From Scortum barcoo (taxonomy: Eukaryota > Chordata > Actinopteri > Centrarchiformes > Terapontidae): 64,000 nt of DNA. How positions within the stretch are numbered: position 1 is the stretch's first letter; every line of letters starts with the position of its first letter. This document shows, in pieces, positions 59,366 to 64,000 of this stretch. The translations under genes were made by a program, and so were the position numbers. Below the pieces are notes generated by a model. It worked only from the letters and a program-made list of their open reading frames with translations. It made no database searches and was not told where the DNA came from. The stretch spans positions 24,815,501 to 24,879,500 of the forward strand of contig CM041553.1 of assembly GCA_023238725.1 (NCBI GenBank). The letters are read 5' to 3'.

Positions 59366-62300
59366 ACGGGGAAATATAATCACATGAAGGACACAAGAAA
59401 GAAGGCATTTCAAAACTATTCTACCACGGAAACACTTTCTCAACTTTTGCTTAGTGATCAAAATGGTCAGAATCCAGTGTTTACTAAACTCTCCCCGCTC
59501 TGTCCTTCTATTTTTGGGGAAGTTTAGACACCAGCAGCCGAAGCCAGCATTACCCAAGATAGCAATACATTTGCCAGACATATTAGTCCTTATCTTAAAA
59601 GGCTTTCCTCTTGTAACATTAAAGATGAAAACATTTTGAAATAGCCAAATAGGGCTATGTTAGAGCAAAATGAATTATGCATGTCCACACTTACAATACT
59701 GGAACAAAAACAATACAGAAAAAATACTGTGTCTTTATTTTTTTAACTATATATCATATATGTAACCATCAAGTGCACATTAAAGGACGCTTTTATATGA
59801 TTCTTGTTTAAAATAATTCCACAGACAGTGATTTCACACAACTCATGGAGCTAACGTTGATTATCTGCCGAGCTAAAGCTGATGGAATCTGCAAGAAACT
59901 TTCAATTCAGACAGTAAAGAAACCAGAAGTTTCTTTAGTCTACTTCTGTCTGAAACTGGCTCCATTTTTAAATAGAAAGCTTGATAGGTGTAGGGTTATA
60001 GTAAATAAATGGGGCGGGGCTTAATAAAGATATTAATTTTGTGACACTTTGTTGGCATATCAGCACCCTCAGATTAACATCTCCACTTAAAATCCTCATA
60101 GACGTCTTTGCATTTACATAAAAACCTGCCAGCGGTAAGAAATCATTATATTAAATCAACACTGCCCTAAAACAAAAATAAAACATTTTAACCTTCATGC
60201 ACAGAGGATTAGATTATAGAGTTAGACAAGTTTGAGCTGGGTGTACCTAATAAACTTTGATTCTTATTTCAAACACCAAATTTCTTTTAAATTGTCTAAA
60301 ATTTAATTTAAAATTTAAAAACTAAAATTTAAATTTATTTATGGTTTCCAGCTAAGTTTGGCTGTATGATGTGAGTTTGTTGATCGCTAAAAACTGCAAT
60401 GAAATCACTGAGCAGGCAGTTAAAGGGGAATGATACTGTAAATATGCAATACTACAGTACTGCAGTCAAAATACCTTTCTTGAGCTTCCCATTCTCAGAT
60501 GACGGCCAAATGTCTCTGCTGTAGCTGTGCAAACACACACAGGTGTGTCTGCTCTTGTTTGGATGAATGAATAGAGAATTAAGACTGCCCGGAGAATCTG
60601 CTTCACTGACACTCAGTGAAGCATGTTTTTGTTTTGCGTCAACACACACCGCAGTTGCTGCTTACACTGACACAGCAGTAGGTCTTTTCTCACTCTTACA
60701 CACACACACACATATATAAACACAAATCTGTGAGAATTTCCATCAACACACCCATGACAGGCTGTAAACATACAAACACAGTGACACACACACACACACC
60801 ACATGCTGATGCTCTGCTCACAACCCGGACAGGCAGCCAAGTCGTGGAGCTCCGGGTCTGATTGCACAAGCGGCTCTTCTTCAAGTCTGAACAGACTCAG
60901 AGACCTCCGAGCGCAGACGTCACAGTAGGTTCAGCTGAGGTGAGTAGCTGTGTGGTTAAAACACCCATCAGGCCAGAATTTATCTTTCATGACAAGGTGC
61001 TAAAAGGGTGAGCCCGGGCAGAAGATGTGTTTCACACAGTAGTCATTTGATCAGTAGTTTTGTGTGACATGTATGTGTTTCCTGGATTACATGAACGGGA
61101 AACACAACATTTAAAGTTGGGCCCCCTCGCCTCCAGCTCAGAGCGCTTCTGGTGGTTGTACGTGTTTACAGCCTAAAGGTGCCTCAACATAACCATAAAA
61201 AGATTATTGATGCTTTACTGTTGGGAAATGTTAAGCGTAAACGTTTCCTCAATATGGTGATTAAAAAGCATAACCTGGGCGGCTTTACATTTCCAGCAAA
61301 GCCTATTTGCAGTAGTGTCATTTTTAGCAGACTGTGTTGCAAGACTCGCCACCGATGAGCGAAGATCATCTGGTCAATTAAGAGTTTTCCCTTCAGGCTC
61401 AGCTTACACCTCACACGAAGAGATACTTAAACTTCATTTAAGGCAGCAACGTGCTCCAGAACTGAAGGGTCGGCCCATTTCGCACAACATCCTCCACCTT
61501 AAAAGTGCCGACAGACCTCTTCACTCTCACACTTTAGATCAATATATGAGAGCAGCCAGGTTACGACTCTAACGCTAATGTTATCTGTCTTTTTCTCTCC
61601 CTCTTTGTCTCACACATGGACGCACCACCTCAGCTCGGCTCGGCTCTGCCATTTCCCCCATGACCCATGGCGGCGGCCCGCGAGTGCATCTTGCACTCGT
61701 GACCGTTTACCCTCTGAACGCTGGATCTCAGCACATGTGAGTGACTTTATTTTTGATTTCCTCTGTAAGCAGACAAAGGGTGAGTCCTTTCATCTCGGAT
61801 TGGGTATCAGCAGGGCCAAAGCACAGGGAATCAAACTCGCCCTCTCCCCCTCTTCCTCAGTTTTTTCCCCTATCGACTTCTGGCAGCACACACAAATACC
61901 TTTTCTTATTTCTCCATCTTTCACCCCTCTTATTTCCCACTTCAAACTCGGCTTTTTGCTTTATTGACTAATTTAATATACATTTAGCATGGTTCAAAAC
62001 TCCTTTTAGATAAGCAGGAAATCAAGAGTGTGTAATTGAAATGCACACACACACACACAATAAATATGAGCCTAAATGAATTTTGATTTAAAAGTGCATC
62101 TTTGATTTCTTTTCTGTGCACAAAACAAAACACACACACACACACAAACACTTTGGGTCAGGTCCCAGTTGGCAGGTTGTGATTGTGAACCAATCGGGGT
62201 TTACAGAGTCTTATTTCCAACTCTGGCAGAGATCAAAAGGAGGCTATTATGTTCTTAAAGTAACTCACTGCCAGACTCTCAGTAACACACACACACATAC

Positions 62301-63670
62301 AGACTCACACAATGGTCAGGCTGAGCAGAGTAATTGTTTTTGGCAGGTGTTCGGAGCGTACACCTCCAGTAAATGGTTAATTGTGTTTACATGCTCTGTG
62401 CCATCGTTAGTTTTGTGTGTGCGTCCAGGGTCGGTGCCTCTGAAAGACAGATAACAGAGGCCTTTTACAAAATGTTTGTAGAGCGATTAGCGGTGTTTAC
62501 GGCGAATGTGCCAACATGTCGGAGCGGTGAGAATGAAAGCAGCAATTTTAGCCTTTTTGTTTGCTTTTCATTTGAGGGGTGTAACAAGGAGCTAACGTCT
62601 GTATCATCAAGAATCATCCAAATCATCTCTTCTGGGGTTGACAGAAAGAGAAAGCTCGACAAAAATCTCTCTCCATCATTTTGTATATACTTTCTGGGAT
62701 AGGCCCGAATACTGATCATGTCTTCAAGGTTCAGCAGCAGAGCATGAAGTCACAATAACATCAGTCAATCTTGGTCCTGAAGTGCACCACAAATTTAATA
62801 AAAACTGATGAAAAGTTATTGAGAATTGTCCTCACTGAGTATATGAATTTTAAACTTAAAACTATCTGCACCGCTGGATGTTGCATATTTTCTGTCGCCC
62901 TCAACATCCCTTCAACTCTTACCTGACAGGTTAAAGGTAATGATTATTACCATACTGTGGCGGTTTCAGTATCATGTTGATGTAGTTGCTGTTATGTCCA
63001 CGCGCTTTCGGACATTACACACATCCGTACCTTGACCGTGCGGTGGTGCTTGCGGGCCGCCTGGCATCTCATGTTGCTGGTGTTGCAGCAGCCGGTGCAG
63101 CGCTTCACCTCGACGCAGGGAGGCCAGACGATGAAGTTGGCTGAGGTGGGATCCACCTGGCTCCTCGGGATCTCATAGATGGTTGTCCGCACCTTACACC
63201 CCGCCGGCACAGCCTCCTCCACCACTGCAAGGGGAACAAAAAGGTCGAAGGTTACAGACACCACCCGCTGTTCCATCTCGGGCACTACGGAGAACTCTGG
63301 TACTAAAGTAGGTTGCAAAAATATGAACATGTGATGCATATTGATCGATTGGACTCTCTCATTTTGAACAAGAGCACACTGTCGTAAAAATATAATATCC
63401 AAAGGTTAGCATTTTATTACACAGGCTAATATGCAGGAGTAACGTCAATGTAAAATAGACAAGTTTTATTCCGTATATATAGAATTTATGCATACATGTG
63501 TTTTGGTTTCTGAGACCTTTATGGTGTGTATATGTGTGTTTACTTGTGTGTGTGTGTCTCACCAGTGCTCCTCCTGTGTCTGGTGTGTGCATGCGCTCTC
63601 TTCAAGTCGGCGAAGCTGTGAGAGAAGTCCTTGTGGTAGCTGTGTTTGGTCTCCTCGATCACCTCGTTCT
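57889..63670 (-). CDS. pdgfa: pdgfa (platelet-derived growth factor A chain), 3' part; one frameshift in the penultimate exon
   Basis: A secreted cystine-knot dimer that activates PDGF receptor alpha (family knowledge). Exons seen: 63670-63563, 63224-63031, 59324-59196 and, less surely, 57899-57889. Exons for the signal peptide and first part of the propeptide must lie beyond position 64,000. The propeptide ends with a furin-type site, RHRR before S. The mature part has IYEIPRSQVDPTSANFIVWP, then PPCVEVKRCTGCCN, near-identical to human PDGFA and unlike PDGFB. All eight cystine-knot cysteines are present across two exons. The third exon does not stay in frame: its first seven codons (VAKVEYV) and its remainder (KLREVQVRLEDHLECMC...) are in different frames. 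The basic retention exon of the long isoform was not found. Teleosts have pdgfaa and pdgfab; which one this is was not determined. Confidence 0.95.
59157..59176. repeat. (AC)n microsatellite just after the pdgfa exon donor
   Basis: On the gene strand this is a (TG)n run beginning about 19 nt downstream of the 59,196 donor. Confidence 0.9.
59196..59324 (-). CDS. pdgfa: pdgfa exon completing the PDGF domain, frameshifted
   Basis: 129 nt where 127 is expected: the human exon is 127 nt and this exon must begin in phase 0 and end in phase 1. The first seven codons read VAKVEYV. The rest is in another frame, KLREVQVRLEDHLECMCTNK and HINPNSDTDN. The slip lies in gtgcaaggcggcgg (plus strand about 59,292-59,305). 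The length matches human if two bases are extra; one lost base would also restore the frame with one added residue. As given, the frame meets a TGA six codons later. The acceptor uses a CT microsatellite as its polypyrimidine tract. Confidence 0.92.
59329..59362. repeat. (GA)17 microsatellite at the pdgfa acceptor
   Basis: A 34-bp perfect run. On the gene strand it is (CT)17, followed by CGGAG and then the exon, so it is the polypyrimidine tract. Confidence 0.95.
59363..63030. other. pdgfa intron (3.7 kb)
   Basis: No other exon was recognised. It holds short CA runs (60,700; 60,785; 62,043) and AT-rich sequence. A frame at 61,315-61,572 has no recognisable domain. Confidence 0.6.
63031..63224 (-). 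CDS. pdgfa: pdgfa PDGF/VEGF-domain exon
   Basis: 194 nt, acceptor ttgcag|tg, donor aag|gtacgg, phase 1 to phase 0. It encodes VVEEAVPAGCKVRTTIYEIP onward to HHRTVK, including six of the eight cystine-knot cysteines. The intron after VK is where human PDGFA also splits. Confidence 0.97.
63563..63670 (-). CDS. pdgfa: pdgfa propeptide exon with furin site
   Basis: 108 nt, acceptor tttgtccag|ag, donor actg|gtgaga, phase 1 at both ends. It encodes NEVIEETKHSYHKDFSHSFA and a basic end HTRHRRST. RHRR is the expected furin cleavage site. The propeptide is poorly conserved, so its frame was chosen from the downstream phase. Confidence 0.85.
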
Positions 63671-63849
63671 CTGGACAAAGACAAAACAACACACACGGGT
63701 TAAGACATCACACGCTCTTAATGATAACAGTTCATAAATATTCCCAGGTTCCTGCAAAACACACACTAATACACCTCGCTGAAGGGTAAAATGCACATAG
63801 GAGGTTCATCTTCTGGGAAGCATGAATGTTTTTAATCAACGTTATGGTC

Positions 63850-63990
63850 ATTTTCTCATTAGACTTGATTGTTTTGGTGTCCAAGATGAAATTTTGGTTG
63901 ACAAAAATGTCACTGAAAACATTACAATTCATCCTCTGGGTGCCATGAATACCCACAAAATATTTTAACTTCACCTGATACGGAGCAAAG
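63850..63990 (+). repeat. Fragment of the dispersed repeat seen at 45, 53 and 56 kb
   Basis: It has aatgtcactgaaaacattac, aattcatcctctgggtgcca and tgaatacccac, related to the family's body. Short and diverged. Confidence 0.35.
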
Positions 63991-64000
63991 TGTAAGTCAA

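Noticed and set aside
61315..61572. 85-codon frame inside a pdgfa intron
   Set aside because: Opposite strand to pdgfa, no recognised domain and no splice or promoter signals.

Overview
The window looks like a teleost (percomorph-type) fish nuclear chromosome. The protein-coding exons are short, obey GT-AG rules, and are separated by large AT-rich spacers full of dinucleotide microsatellites. The repeats are of kinds typical of fish: a tRNA-derived SINE with an L2-like tail, a Tc1/mariner element, a Tigger-like element and several MITEs. No bacterial, viral or CRISPR features were seen.

Layout. (1) 1-25.3 kb has no recognisable protein-coding exon. It starts with an intact tRNA-Lys(CTT) gene that abuts a SINE, followed by a 555-bp MITE, several dispersed repeats and many microsatellites. 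(2) 25,393-32,232, minus strand, is a complete 11-exon dnaja3 gene (mitochondrial DnaJ/Hsp40 co-chaperone, Tid1). Its intron 1 holds a full-length but frameshifted Tc1-like transposon. Intron 9 holds a Tigger-like element that appears nested in an older hAT-like element. A perfect NRF1 consensus lies about 40 bp upstream of the start codon. (3) 32.3-57.2 kb is intergenic, made of MITEs, LINE tails and a recurrent dispersed repeat. (4) 57.2-63.7 kb, minus strand, is the 3' part of a pdgfa gene (platelet-derived growth factor A chain); its 5' exons lie beyond the window.

The two genes have unrelated jobs: mitochondrial protein folding, and a secreted mitogen. They share strand and neighbourhood, not a pathway. 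The most useful observations are these. Both genes carry a small coding indel in an otherwise well-conserved exon (dnaja3 exon 4, +1; the last large pdgfa exon, +2 or -1), so a six-frame or ab initio annotation would break both; sequence error is the leading explanation. The pdgfa exon with the indel also uses a (CT)17 microsatellite as its polypyrimidine tract and has a (TG)n tract 19 bp after its donor. I found no convincing evidence of a new biological system.
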